From Heligmosomoides polygyrus polygyrus (taxonomy: Eukaryota; Nematoda; Chromadorea; Rhabditida; Heligmosomidae), in contig OX377201.1 of NCBI GenBank assembly GCA_947396885.1, positions 6,930,934-6,994,933 of the forward strand: a stretch of DNA of 64,000 bases, read 5' to 3'. The position numbers and the translations under genes are program-made. Below the pieces are notes generated by a model. The model did not search any database. It was not told where the DNA came from and saw nothing but the letters and a program-made list of their open reading frames with translations. The first letter of the stretch is position 1. Every line of letters begins with the position of its first letter. Shown here piece by piece: positions 1 to 9,783 of the stretch.

Positions 1-760
1 TGAATTTATCAAAAAGGCAGAAAAAACTATAGACGAGGCTGATGTGAGAGTTAGTATGGCCGTAGGGGATTCTAGGCATTAGCATAATGGAATCAATCGC
101 GGACGAATGAACACTCACAGACACACACGACAGCTCGCGAGAAAAAGGCGTAAAAAATTGAAAAAAGGTTCGAACAGGGCAATGCATGCATGCATGTGCA
201 TGTATATATTAATGTATGCCTCAAAGGATTGATTAACGCCACTATTAAGGATCCTTATCGTCATCTTTTTCTGAAAGAAAATCTTCGGTTCAATAGGTCA
301 TTATTTCGAATTCTGAAGCTAGATGAAGTGCAACACTGGAGCTGGAGAAGATCCATCACATCGGAAAGCTGGAATGGGCCACTCCGCTTTAGAGCTCAGA
401 GGTTCATCTAGGGCCACCTTAAAATGCCTTTCCTGCAGTCTCGTAGAAGAAAAAGACCATAGAAGCGAAGAGAGCTTAACGACAAAAGTGCAAGCAGTCC
501 TTAGTTATGCGAACGACCATTCTGTCTGGCTTTTTTCACCTAAAAAACTGCTCAAAATGGAAATTTAGTTTCCCTGAAAAATGCAACTGCCTCCCTATGG
601 TTAGTACAAATGAGAACGATGAGTTTTTCTCAACACCTACTGTAGGTCCATGGAAGAGACAGCAGCAAACCTACAATGGGAAGATCATAAGCTTCTGTGA
701 GAAACAAACGAAACCTGCTAAAAGCTACTTTACTTCTAATCAGGGGATAAATTAAATTAG
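1..760. other. Unassigned sequence
   Basis: No terminal repeat, RNA gene or recognisable domain is visible. Three overlapping ORFs of 73-82 codons occur on the plus strand, but they resemble no family I know and have no convincing splice sites. A short CATG-rich tract lies near 183-200. I treat it as intergenic or intronic. Confidence 0.5.
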
Positions 761-775
761 AAATTAATTATAATT

Positions 776-892
776 ATCACTTGTCTTCACGATGAGTGCC
801 AAAGTGCTCCAATGAATCCTCTTCGTTCGAGGAACACACGGAGCGTCATGTCTTTCATTTAGGGCTTTCACGAAAAAGAACGCAACCAACGT
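776..892 (-). mobile_element. RTE-type retrotransposon 3' end, fragment
   Basis: Minus-strand translation gives FFVKALNERHDAPCVPRTKR followed by IHWSTLA. This matches the last part of the intact RTE reading frame at 41418-42188. Only the C-terminal tail is present, as expected from 5' truncation during target-primed reverse transcription. It is a dead fragment. Confidence 0.8.
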
Positions 893-957
893 GTAATTAT
901 ATGCAATTATAAAAAATACTGCCCAGCTTCCACATTCTATGAATCTTTGCAGGACAC

Positions 958-982
958 ATAATAAAATAAAATAAAATAAAAC
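958..982. repeat. (ATAAA)n microsatellite
   Basis: Four or five tandem ATAAA units read directly from the sequence in an A/T-rich stretch. It has no other apparent role. Confidence 0.8.
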
Positions 983-1275
983 AGAACTTTTTGACATGTG
1001 TTATTATTAAAATAATTTTTACACAAATGAAATAATTTACTGTAAATAAACTATAAAAAATAAAACAAAGTAAATACGTAAATATCATTAAGAAATAAAA
1101 TTAACTAAAAATTTATAAGTTTTCCAAACAGCAGGCATTTCCGACATCAGACAGTGAGGATGTGAGACTTTAATGGAGACTAGAGTCAGCTGATCGTCAG
1201 CTGATCGACTACTGTGAGTTCAAAAACCTTCATAACTTTAACTTAATTTTAAATGTTAATTAAATAAATTATATA

Positions 1276-1569
1276 AAGATAAAGGATAAAGGACGGCGTT
1301 ACTCAATCCCTTTTGGGATGCGCGACGCATTCTACTTCTACGGGATGTCGTGGAGGCGACTTGAATGCGTATTTGGCCATACAATGACTTGCGGTGGCCA
1401 GCCGATGAACAAGTCAGTGCTTTATCCTTCCCAGACAGGTCTGGTATCAATGCACCGACCCCGGAGGGATGAAAGGCTTGGTTGGCCTGGGCGGAAAATT
1501 CGAACCCGGAACCTGGTATCGGGTGCCCGCGATAGTCGGCGCCTCCTCCAACTGCGCTATAACGCGCCC
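1276..1569 (-). mobile_element. tRNA-derived SINE, full-length copy
   Basis: The head, read on the minus strand from 1569, starts GGGCGCGTTATAGCGCAG and contains a Pol III A-box-like TAGCGCAGTTGG and a downstream B-box-like GGTTCGAATTTTC. The body is shared with more than ten other copies in the window. The 3' end is a short ATCCTTT repeat. An 11-bp target-site duplication, TAAATTATATA, flanks it at 1265-1275 and 1570-1580. The perfect duplication points to a relatively recent retrotransposition. The family encodes no protein and would need LINE machinery in trans. Confidence 0.88.
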
Positions 1570-1931
1570 TAAATTATATATTAATATAAATAAGCTATTA
1601 AAACTAAGCATAAAATATAAAAAATAAAGCGTTCAAAGCATTTTACGTTTAATAAACAATAGAACTGTCAGAATTTGAATTAGTAAATTAATAATTTTAG
1701 ACATCCAAAAAATATAACACCTTCCTCTTTATAAATGGGTCACCATGAAGGTGTTATAACAAAAAGGGTTCGTCTGAAGATAGGTGGCGAAACGAACCTT
1801 TTTGAAGAAGAAAAGTGTGTAATTTTATTCATTACGCTTTGAATTTTCTTTATTTTAATGGATTGTAAAGGGATAATTAAGATCAAATCAATAAAAGACG
1901 AAGCAAAACAAGCCAAAAATCGAAGAGATAA

Positions 1932-2203
1932 AGCATAAAGGATAAAGCTCGACGTCTCTTGGTGAGATGCGTCACACTTTCTATTTTTTCCGGAAGCCGT
2001 GGAGACAATTTCAACGCGTATTCCGAGTATACAATAACTTGCGGTGGCCATCCCTTGGACAAGTGTTTTATAATTTCCAAACAGGTTTAGTACCAATTTG
2101 TCAACTCTACATATGGAAGATGGATGGAAGCTTGGTGGTTGGCCTGGACCTGAGCCAAGGACCCTATTCGGGGTGCATGCGACGGCTTCACCGACTACGC
2201 TAG
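1932..2203 (-). mobile_element. tRNA-derived SINE, diverged copy
   Basis: It has the same order of landmarks as the other copies: tail AAAGGATAAAGCTCGACGTC, then GCGGTGGCCA in the middle, and the degraded head GACGGCTTCACCGACTACGC at the right. It has many more substitutions than the copies at 1276 or 39031, so it is an older insertion. Confidence 0.75.
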
Positions 2204-2771
2204 CCAGCTTTCGTAGAAGCGATTTACGAAAGATTACGACACTCTGCGGTTCAGCAAGTGTTGTTGTCTTAAATACCAGCTGACTTCACTGGGTTTTGTC
2301 CCATAACCATCATCATTATCTCTTGCCTCGACCCAGTTTCTCATGTTTTACCGCGTACCGTCGTGTTGTACCGCCATTGTGATCATCACTCACTTGAATT
2401 TGAATTTGAATTCGAATCTCAGAAGAATCTCGAACCTCCTAGCGCGCTCCCGCCAAGGGGCTCGAAAACAGCACATATAAGCGGGCCCAGTTCTGTAACG
2501 TTATTCATTGTGCATTTTTGCTCACTTCGCGTGTACTACTGCCGATAAGGGAGTTCCATCCCTCCGTGCACTACGTCGTGTCGCCCCGGTTATATCCGGG
2601 ACCTACTGCTCAAGGAGTCATCAGTCGGCCTTGTGCCGGCACAGTTTACATGATCATGTGGTGTCAAAACGGACACCAACGGGCTAGTCTACACAATATA
2701 AAACATAGGAAAATGCAAAATTCAAAGAAGTAAAGAAACATGTAAAATAATAGAATTTTTAAAAATTATAA
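2204..2771. other. Unassigned sequence
   Basis: It contains a short GAATTT-type microsatellite (about 2394-2415) and no recognisable coding region or element end. Confidence 0.45.
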
Positions 2772-2893
2772 TAGGTTGTAACGAATTAAATGGCACTGAC
2801 TCGCGCCATTTTTTGGCGCGTCTTTACGCGTTTGATCAAGAACAAACCGTAATATGTGGCATATCGTTTAGAAGCGCAAACTTTGCTCTACCG

Positions 2894-2956
2894 GTGAGTA
2901 CCAAAATTTCTATGTAAAAGTGGGAAAACCTTAGAGTTTTATTGACTTTTTTGCAG
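2894..2956 (+). other. Possible intron in the mariner 5' leader
   Basis: The segment starts GTGAGTACC and ends TTTTTTGCAG directly against the transposase ATG: a textbook donor and acceptor, 63 nt apart, a normal nematode intron size. Copy 2 keeps the acceptor but has GAGAGTACC at the donor. Mariners are normally intronless, so this could be a leader intron or chance. No transcript is available to decide. Confidence 0.4.
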
Positions 2957-3954
2957 ATGGACAAAAGGGTAATCCGAGGCATTTACTTGTATGAATTCAA
3001 GCTGGGCAGCTAAGGAGGCGAACGAGAAGATCAACGCCGCATTCGGTCAAGGATGATCCACAATTCGGACGGCGTATCATTGGTATCAGAAGTTCCGGAA
3101 TGGAGATGAGAGCTTGCAAGCACATGAAGGTCGTGGGAGGCATAGTGATGTTGATGAGGACAAGCTGAGAGAAGTGGTAGAGGAGGATCCATACAAAGGT
3201 ACCACGGAGATAGCGAAGGTTCTTGGCGTCAGTCACAACACAGCTGCCCGGCATCTGAAAGAAATTGGAAAGACCAAAAAGCTGGAAAGATGGGTGCCTC
3301 ACGAGCTGTCTGAGGAGAGCAGAGAAACCGACGATATGAGATCTCGTCCGCACTGCTTCTACGGAACGACCCATTCCTTGATCGCATCGTAACCTGTGAC
3401 AAGAAGTGGATAATGTACGATCGGCACAGTGGGTGGACAGCGATGAGAGCCCCAAGGTTTTTGCGAAGCCGGAATTGCACCAAAGGAATGTAATGGTGAC
3501 AGTATGGTGGTGTTCGCTGGGAATTATTTACCACAGCTTCCTCCCTCCTGGTGAATCCATCACGGAAGAGAAGTACTGCATTGAAATCGAAGAAATGATG
3601 AAAAAGTTGAAGGATATCCGGCCGGCCTTGGTAAACCGAAATCGAGTTCTCCTTCTGCACGACAATGCTCGCCCCCATGTAGCACGAATGACGTTGCAGA
3701 AATTGAATGAGCTGAGCATTGAAACTCTACCATATCCTCCGTTTTCTCCCGACCTCTCCCCAACAGACTACCATTTCTTCAAGCATCTTGGCGACTTCTT
3801 GGTAGGGAAAATATTCAAATACCAACAGGATGCCGAAAGTGCCTTCGAAGATTTCGTCAATTCCAGAACTTCTGATTTTTATGCTACTGGGATAGAAAAG
3901 CTTGTGTCACGTTGGCAAAGATGTGTGGAATCAGAAGGTTTTTATTTCGATTAA
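2957..3954 (+). pseudogene. Mariner transposase (DD34D), broken, copy 1
   Basis: In the family this enzyme excises and reinserts the element by binding its TIRs. Reading from ATG 2957 gives MDKRVIRGIYLYEFK, the N-terminal helix-turn-helix region. A 5-bp deletion near 3004 relative to copy 2, and a TGA near 3054, break the frame. The second HTH and the linker motif WVPHEL (about 3293-3310) survive. The catalytic core is open from about 3406 to the stop: the second Asp is in LLHDNARPH (about 3653-3679) and the third is in SPDLSPTDYHFF, with 34 residues between them (DD34D). The C-terminus RWQRCVESEGFYFD is intact. A 5' leader segment looks like an intron (see 2894-2956). Confidence 0.9.
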
Positions 3955-4140
3955 TAAACTTGCCTACAAGCCGAGATATTAACTGTTTAAATTTACAGTG
4001 GTTCAGTGCCATTTATTTCGTTACAACCTAATAATTAATTAAAAGAATGATATGTCACAAAATATAAATCATAAAAAGGTTCATTTCGCCACTGCCTTCA
4101 GACGAACCTATGTATAATGCTCCTCTCGTGGCTCTTCAGT

Positions 4141-4823
4141 AAAGCCACATGGCATCTTAACCACCACAAGAATACATTCAGACGGCGACCAGAAGAAAGA
4201 AAGAAGCGTCACAGACCCATCGCTCGAGCGAAGGCTACAGAGTAATAAAGTGTGCACGAGGGCGGCTGGGTATCCTTTCATCGGTTGCACTTGTTCTACG
4301 CCATAGAATGGGTAATGAGGCTGCTATGAGCAGATTGAAGACGTCGTCGCACTGTCAGGCACTCTGCTCATCATTTTTTTTGCGCTCGAAACATGGCCTT
4401 CTCGAGGAGAAATGGGAGGAGAGCGAGAAGGGCAGGAAGAAAAACTTTCGGGCGTCGCACTCATCTATGAGTGAGGGATTTGTGTCTATCTACCGAGACA
4501 AATAGGGGCTGCCTAGAGGCGTTCTCGCATAAAAATTAGGTTGACGAGAAAAGCGACTGGAGCTGTCAAAACCAGTTAGCGGCCTGGAAATCTCTCTCAT
4601 TGAGAAAAACTTGTTGAGAATCACAAAAGGAGCATCGAGGGTCCTAAGGTTCTTGCGAGTGCTAGTTTGAAACTGGTCCAACTGACGTCATCTGCTTTCT
4701 CCTACTCATATTACCACTACCACAACTCGCTCATAACACCTCTCTTTCCATTTGTTGGCAGTGAACTATATCATAAGAAGATTAAAATGTTAAGCGAACT
4801 ACTAAACTAAGGGCGTTCTATAA
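4141..4823. other. Unassigned sequence
   Basis: No element ends or defensible coding region. Short ORFs of about 60-65 codons on both strands look random. Confidence 0.45.
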
Positions 4824-4825
4824 TA

Positions 4826-6064
4826 TTAGGGTGTCCAGAAATTATCTGCAGAAAATTGCGCAATACTCCAGATTTTTTCTAGAATGTTCTGAAGATTTCA
4901 TCATAACTGCTACATAAAGGCACTATCCTGCTCTATCTGCATAGCATATCCAGCTCCGTCTTCCTTGCCTATTTCACTGTACGATGGCCGAACTGTATAC
5001 CCATATTAAACACGTACTCCTTAACGAGTTTGAATCTGGACACTCCGCTGCAGAAGCCTATCGGAATTTATGTCGTGTATTCGGCTCTGAAGCTGATTCT
5101 GTACGGTTTGTGTATAGCTGGTTCGAACGCTTCAGAAGCGGCAACAGGAGTCTCGAAGATGAGCCTCGCTCTGGTCGACCGACAACGATATCTTTGGATG
5201 AACTGAGGAAACTGGCGGAGCAGCATCCATATGAAGGTGTGCGTTATTTTGCTGCTGCTCTTGGCTGTTCCCGATCCACCGTGGACAATGGACTGGGATC
5301 TCTTGGAATGGTTAAAAAGCTCGATCAGTAGCTCCCACACGAACTGACCGATGGCAACCAACGAAGACGTCTGGACATATGCGCTCGCTGCTCTCCCGAA
5401 GTCGCACCTTCAACTGGCTGGACAACATCGTCACAGGAGACAAAACATGGGTCCTCTACGTCAACCACGCTCGTAAACGTGCGTGGTGCCAACGTGATGA
5501 AGAGCCGAAATCTTTCGTAAGAGGTGAAATTCATGCGAGGAAAGTCATGCTGGGCGTCTGTGGGAATTTATGGGATCTTCCATTTCGAGCTGCTGCCTGA
5601 CAGCACGACTGTCACTGCCGAGGTCTACGCTACCCAACTGCAGAGATTGGCCGACAAGATGCGCAAGGAACAGCCCAGGCTCGACAAAGTTCGCTTGCTG
5701 CACGATAACGCGCACCCTCAATCGCGAAGACGACTTCTCAGAAAATTCCGGAACTCGGATGGGAAGTTCTGCCGCATCCACCGTACAGCCCAGATCTGGC
5801 CCCAAGTGACTGCCGCCTTTTTCGATCACATCAGCATCATCTGGAAGGGATGCGTTATGAAGATCGTGACCCCTCGAAAATGACCTCCGAGCTTTTTTCG
5901 CCTCTAAGATTCCTACGTCAGAGGAATTCGAAGTGTTGTGGAACGTTGGCGGAGAGTAGTCGACGTTGATTGAAATCACTTGGTTGATTAAAAAATGTTG
6001 ATAAAAATTTGTGTTATTTTGAAAAAATTGTCGCATTTCTGCACATACCTTCTGGACACCTTAA
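4826..6064 (+). mobile_element. Mariner element, second lineage
   Basis: TIRs TTAGGGTGTCCAGAA (left) and TTCTGGACACCTTAA (right), with a TA duplication at 4824-4825 and 6065-6066. It is 1239 bp long. TIR and protein both differ from the copy at 2774, so this is a separate mariner lineage. The coding region is interrupted, so it is an inactive copy. Confidence 0.9.
4984..5962 (+). pseudogene. Mariner transposase (DD34D), broken, second lineage
   Basis: The ATG at 4984 opens a 115-codon stretch with the paired HTH domain: EFESGHSAAEAYRNL, then LEDEPRSGRPTT, then a second HTH ending KKLDQ and a stop at 5329. Downstream, LPHELT and then TGDKTWVLYVNHARK carry the first catalytic Asp. A frameshift near 5575 precedes LLPDSTTVTAEVYATQLQRL and LLHDNAHPQ (second Asp). 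Another shift precedes LPHPPYSPDLAPSDCRLF (third Asp), about where DD34D spacing is expected. Several lesions make it a pseudogene. Confidence 0.88.
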
Positions 6065-6066
6065 TA

Positions 6067-6638
6067 TTTACTTTGAGCCCTATCTCGGAACAATTAGGAA
6101 GAGTGCAAAACCCTAGAAAAGGTCCTCAAGGGCATTGTCCTGCAAATGACGGTAAGCAGTTCAGGGAAGGTGTCAGTGGGAGTGAACGGAGGAAGCCCAC
6201 GTGTTCAAGTGAGTGTGATGCGTGCGTAATAGCTCTCGGTTGTCCCATTCAACGCCAGCGGCCTTTAGCTGCTCGTCAAACCACCGACAATGGCCGGGAC
6301 ACATATTGAATTAGCCACACTCACGACATGACTAAATCCGCACCGGCCGAAGTCCTCCGCTCGTTAGACGCTCGACTGGAGTAAATAGAGGGGCCTGGAG
6401 TAAGGAACGTCCAACGAAACAAGGTATTAATTCCCACAGAAGGCCTGAGCCGTAGAAAACACTTCACACCAAAACCCGGAACAAAGCGTACTAGAGCGGA
6501 GTGCACTTTTGCGATGAGCACTTTTCTGGCTCGTTCGTCTTACTACAGGTTTCCAAAACTGGGATGGACCATGGAACTGGGTTTGAAGAGCGCAATATGC
6601 TGTTCAACCGTGAGATGTACATTGCAGAAGTCCACATC
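6067..6638. other. Unassigned sequence
   Basis: No repeat ends or domains seen. ORFs of 66-104 codons on both strands have no recognisable content. Confidence 0.45.
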
Positions 6639-6640
6639 TA

Positions 6641-7544
6641 TTAGGGGGGGGGGGCAAACGTAATGAGACACCCCATGCCATGTCCACATATCTCGTGGCT
6701 GGAGTCTGGTTTCGTGCTTGTCATATTTGTATGTTTGTATGCTACTTACAGAAGGCCACCTGAGAAGTTACCACTTCCGCTCTTTCCAGAAGCATGCCAA
6801 AATCCCAGCCTGTCTCGTGCCGAAACCCCGGTCTGACGAGTCGACCTGTTTCGCGCAAATCTCCGTCAATTCCCAACCCCGAGCAGCCTGGGCTCAATAG
6901 TCACGCAAGATGAGAAGCACGTCTTCTACCTTAACCCTGCCAAGAAGCGAGTCTGGGTGAGGCCTGGTGACCTGTTACCGACCTTCGTTCGGCGAGGTGT
7001 TCACGGCGAGAAGCACCTTTGGAACTTTTGGGTCTGCGCCCATGGATACGTTTACCGGAAGCTGTTTCCCAAGAGCACTACGATGAACTCCAAGGCCATG
7101 GTGAACGAAATAGAAGAGATGGGCCGGCGACTCGCTCTTATTCATTCGCAGCGCTTCAAGAAGGTTCTCCTCTTCGACAGCGCCGCGCCCCATCGGGAAC
7201 AAGTAACCACGGATAAGCTTGGCCAGCTGGGCTACGTTCACATGCCTCACCCACCGTATTCGCTGGGCATCTCTCCATGCGACTACCACTACTACTTGAG
7301 CCTACAGGACTTCCTAATCGGAAGGGACACAAGAACCCAAGCAGTCCTTGACAACCATATCGAGCAGTTGATCAACACCAGGCCCATGCAGTTCTGGAAG
7401 GATGGGATCAGAAAGTTGGCTGAGCGATGGCAGCAAGGTCATTGCCCTTAATGGCGAATACACTCCTCAGCATAGTTGAGTTGTAATTGAGTTATAAACA
7501 GAGAAAGATTTTTTCAAATTGTCTCATTACTTTTGCCCCCCTAA
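6641..7544 (+). mobile_element. Mariner element, third lineage, internally deleted
   Basis: TIRs TTAGGGGG...CAAACGTAATGAGACA and TGTCTCATTACTTTTG...CCCCCTAA, with TA at 6639-6640 and 7545-7546. The 904-bp length is short for mariner because the N-terminal half of the transposase is missing. The left TIR has a G run expanded to 11-12, against 6 at the right end, so homopolymer slippage has made the two ends unequal. Confidence 0.9.
6907..7451 (+). pseudogene. Mariner transposase C-terminal catalytic half
   Basis: A single open frame runs through the catalytic domain: DEKHVFYLNPAKKRVWV (first Asp, about 6910), LLFDSAAPHREQ (second Asp) and LGISPCDYHYY (third Asp) with exactly 34 residues between the second and third. 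It ends IRKLAERWQQGHCP and a stop at 7449-7451. The DNA-binding HTH half is absent, so it could not recognise its TIRs. All three Asp are present and the frame is clean, so the deletion may be recent. Confidence 0.88.
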
Positions 7545-7546
7545 TA

Positions 7547-7926
7547 GGATTTAGTGTACCACAACCCGAGTAGCGCCCATCTCCTATTTGTTTTCTTTAC
7601 CGAAAAAAAATTTCACTGAAATTAGGTGCTCGTGAGCAGTTCATTTCGTTGGTCTTACGACATGCATGATGTCGCCTTCACAATGTATGACTTGGAATAT
7701 GCTCGAATTGAGGCGAAAACTGGGGCGGGAGTGTGGAGTCTTGACGATTAATTTTTTCCGCCTATTTTCAGACTGAATTCACTATTGTAGCCTAATCCTA
7801 TCCTAGTGTGGTCGGGGTGGACCTCGCAAGGAAACCGAACTATGTATCATCACAGACTGCATGTCGAAAATGTCCAAGCCTACCACGGTCCAGCCACCCA
7901 TCCCCTTAACCCGCATAAAGGAAAAA
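7547..7926. other. Unassigned sequence
   Basis: Nothing recognised between the mariner right end and the SINE tail. Confidence 0.45.
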
Positions 7927-8218
7927 CGATAAAGGACGACGTTACTCAATCCCTTTTGGGATGCGCCACGCATTGTACTTCAAGGGATATCATGGAGGCG
8001 ATTTGAATGCGTATTTGGCCATACAATGAGTTTCGATGGCCAGCCGATGAACAAGTCAGCGCTCTATCCTTCCCAGACACGTATGGTACCAATTCACCGA
8101 CCCCGGAAGGATGGAAGGCTTGTATGGCCTGGGCGGGATATCCGCACCAGGAACCTGGTATCGGGTGCACACGACAGTCGGCGCCTCCTCCGATTGTGCC
8201 CCTAACCGCATAGCGCCA
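7927..8218 (-). mobile_element. tRNA-derived SINE
   Basis: Tail GATAAAGGACGACGTTACTC at the left, the shared body (CCGATGAACAAGTCAGCGCT and GGTACCAATTCACCGACCCC), and the head CGGCGCCTCCTCCGATTGTG at the right. The A-box region is slightly degraded. No clear target duplication was seen. Confidence 0.85.
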
Positions 8219-8565
8219 GAAATTCTGATGATAATAAGGGAGACTTCTTCGACGAGACGACAACGAAGAAAACGAACATTACAGCACGTTTCAAAAGAAT
8301 GTATCCACCCCATAATTTGTCCATATATCGTTTCGCGTTCACTTCTGCAGAATCGCACTAGCTCCACTAGATTCCTCGCAGTCGAAAATAGGTAACCACA
8401 CACCTTCAGAAATGTTTTTCGTCGCACACGAGAATCAGACTTGGACAAGCAATCAGACACACCTCCAGAAATGAACGCGAAACGAGTTATGGTCAAATTA
8501 TAGGGTGGATATATGTTTTTGAAACGCGCTGTAGTTACTAAGCTCCGTAGGCTTGAATAGAAGAA
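8219..8565. other. Unassigned sequence
   Basis: No recognisable gene or element. Confidence 0.4.
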
Positions 8566-9270
8566 AGAAGGATCATGGACGATGTTTCTGAATCCGTTTT
8601 GGGATGCGCCATGCATTCTACATACTTCTACGGGATGCTGAACAGACAGTTTGAACGAGAACATGAGCAAGTCTGTATGTTATCCTTCCAAGACAGGAAG
8701 GGTAGGTCGCTGAGCGACGGCAATTTGAAGCGTATTTAGCCTATGCAATAGCTTGCGCTGGTCATAGATAGATAATCCTCTGTTTTATCCTTCCCAGGCG
8801 AGTGCTCTACCAGTTCATCGACCCCGGAGGAACGGAGGGCTTTGCTGAGCTGTCGAACTGGGAAGCTGAAATGACTCGGATACTCGCTTTCGACGGGTCG
8901 TACAACCACTTGCTATTATGGTGAGAACCTCTTGCGGTGGGTGTGACGGGCTGGGCTGCGCCGATTGGCCAGGTAAGGGGTCCCGGCGCGATTACCTGCA
9001 TTCCGTTGACGTTCTTGTGGAAGTATACCATTGGCTTTAAGGGTCGGCTCCTGTTGCTAGAGAGTTGCAGGATGCTTGCGGAGCGGCAGCGCGACACGAG
9101 GTACACCCGCTCCTGCTGGGGGGCGTGGCGTCAGGAGGTACAGCCGCTGTTCTGCGGACCGGAAACTTTTGTTTTGCGTGCCAAAGGTTTCGTAAGGCAG
9201 TCGTTAGACTCTTGGTGAGGCCTAGAGGGTTGGGGGTGAGTGAGCAAGGGAGATGAGAGGAAGATTGCAC

Positions 9271-9290
9271 GCCCCCCCCCCCCTCCCCCC
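9271..9290. repeat. Poly-C tract
   Basis: A 13-base C run followed by T and a further C run. It is one of about ten similar long G/C homopolymers in the window. Confidence 0.9.
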
Positions 9291-9357
9291 CAGCAGGGGC
9301 GAGTGTACCTCCTGACCGTCCCCTTGCGAGGCCATATATCCAAGTATATCCAGCTCA

Positions 9358-9433
9358 TACGTACATATATGTGTATACATATATAAATAGGTATATACTA
9401 TGCATATACCTGCATATACATATGTATGTACAT
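9358..9433. repeat. TATACA-rich simple repeat
   Basis: Imperfect alternation of TATA, CATA and TGTA inside the TIR element at 8874-9498. Low complexity. Confidence 0.7.
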
Positions 9434-9543
9434 AGGAACAGGTTCTCACCCCAATAGCAAGTGGTTGTTCGGCCCGTCGAAAGCGAATGTCCGAGTAGGT
9501 GCTCGTGAGAATCGGCGCCTCCTCCGACTACGCTATCCACAAC

Positions 9544-9783
9544 CCGAATAAGAGAAAAAATACGCAGAGTTTCCTTTTTCACTCGATTCTCGCTGAAAAG
9601 TATCTGACATTTGTTAGGAACATATGTTGGAGCACTATACTCCTACCCAAGTCCGTAAAGGCTCTTTAAGTCTATTGAATCTCGAGCAAGTGGAAAAGTC
9701 TCAAAATGTTCACTTGTTTATTACTGATTTATTTGCAAATAATATTTTTAAGTGACGATCTGAGACGCTGTGGCATGAGCTAA
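9544..9783. other. Unassigned sequence
   Basis: Nothing recognised before the RTE fragment starts. Confidence 0.4.

Larger units (their letters stand above)
2774..4028 (+). mobile_element. Mariner element, cecropia/bandit-like, copy 1
   Basis: TIRs start GGTTGTAACGAATTAAATGG and end with the inverse, CCATTTATTTCGTTACAACC, flanked by the TA duplication at 2772-2773 and 4029-4030. The length of 1255 bp is normal for mariner. A second copy lies at 46380-47653. The transposase strongly resembles the cecropia subfamily (Hsmar1-like), which in hookworms includes the element described as bandit; the subfamily call is from memory of the family and not from a search. The coding region is broken, so the copy is non-autonomous. 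Confidence 0.92.
1741..4140. repeat. Inverted arms around a SINE and a mariner
   Basis: The left arm at about 1741-1810 (core GGTTCGTCTGAAGATAGG, then GGCGAAACGAACC) reappears in inverted orientation at about 4078-4140 (core AACCTTTTT side inwards). By eye the match extends about 60-65 bp per side with substitutions. The arms enclose a SINE (1932-2203) and a mariner (2774-4028), both probably later insertions. It may be an old TIR element. No target duplication was found, so the boundaries are approximate. Confidence 0.4.
8874..9498. mobile_element. TIR element inside a SINE
   Basis: The left arm 8874-8936 (ACTCGGATACTCGCTTTCGA, then CAACCACTTGCTATT) is matched in inverse at about 9440-9498 (AATAGCAAGTGGTTG, then TCGAAAGCGAATGTCCGAGT). 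A second, inner inverted pair lies at about 9098-9130 and 9285-9322 (AGGTACACCCGCTCCTGCTG). There is no coding capacity, so it is a non-autonomous element. The superfamily is unknown because no target duplication could be fixed. Confidence 0.65.
8566..9543 (-). mobile_element. Diverged SINE, split by a TIR element
   Basis: The tail and body are on the left (GTTTTGGGATGCGCCATGCA, then a rearranged middle and CATCGACCCCGGAGGAACGG). The head continues on the right at about 9500-9543 (CGGCGCCTCCTCCGACTACG). The two parts are separated by the inverted-repeat element at 8874-9498, so the SINE is the older host. The middle of the body is partly duplicated. Confidence 0.65.

Noticed and set aside
1318..1572. 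Repeated ORFs with MRHAFYFYGMSWRR and NSPTPEGWKAWLAWAG on either strand at many loci
   Set aside because: They are translations of the SINE. The A-box and B-box, the 3' tail and the target duplications show it is a non-coding retroposon.
3229..3678. Minus-strand ORFs of about 150 codons over both bandit-like mariners
   Set aside because: They are shadows of the transposase frame and repeat in both copies only because the DNA is homologous.
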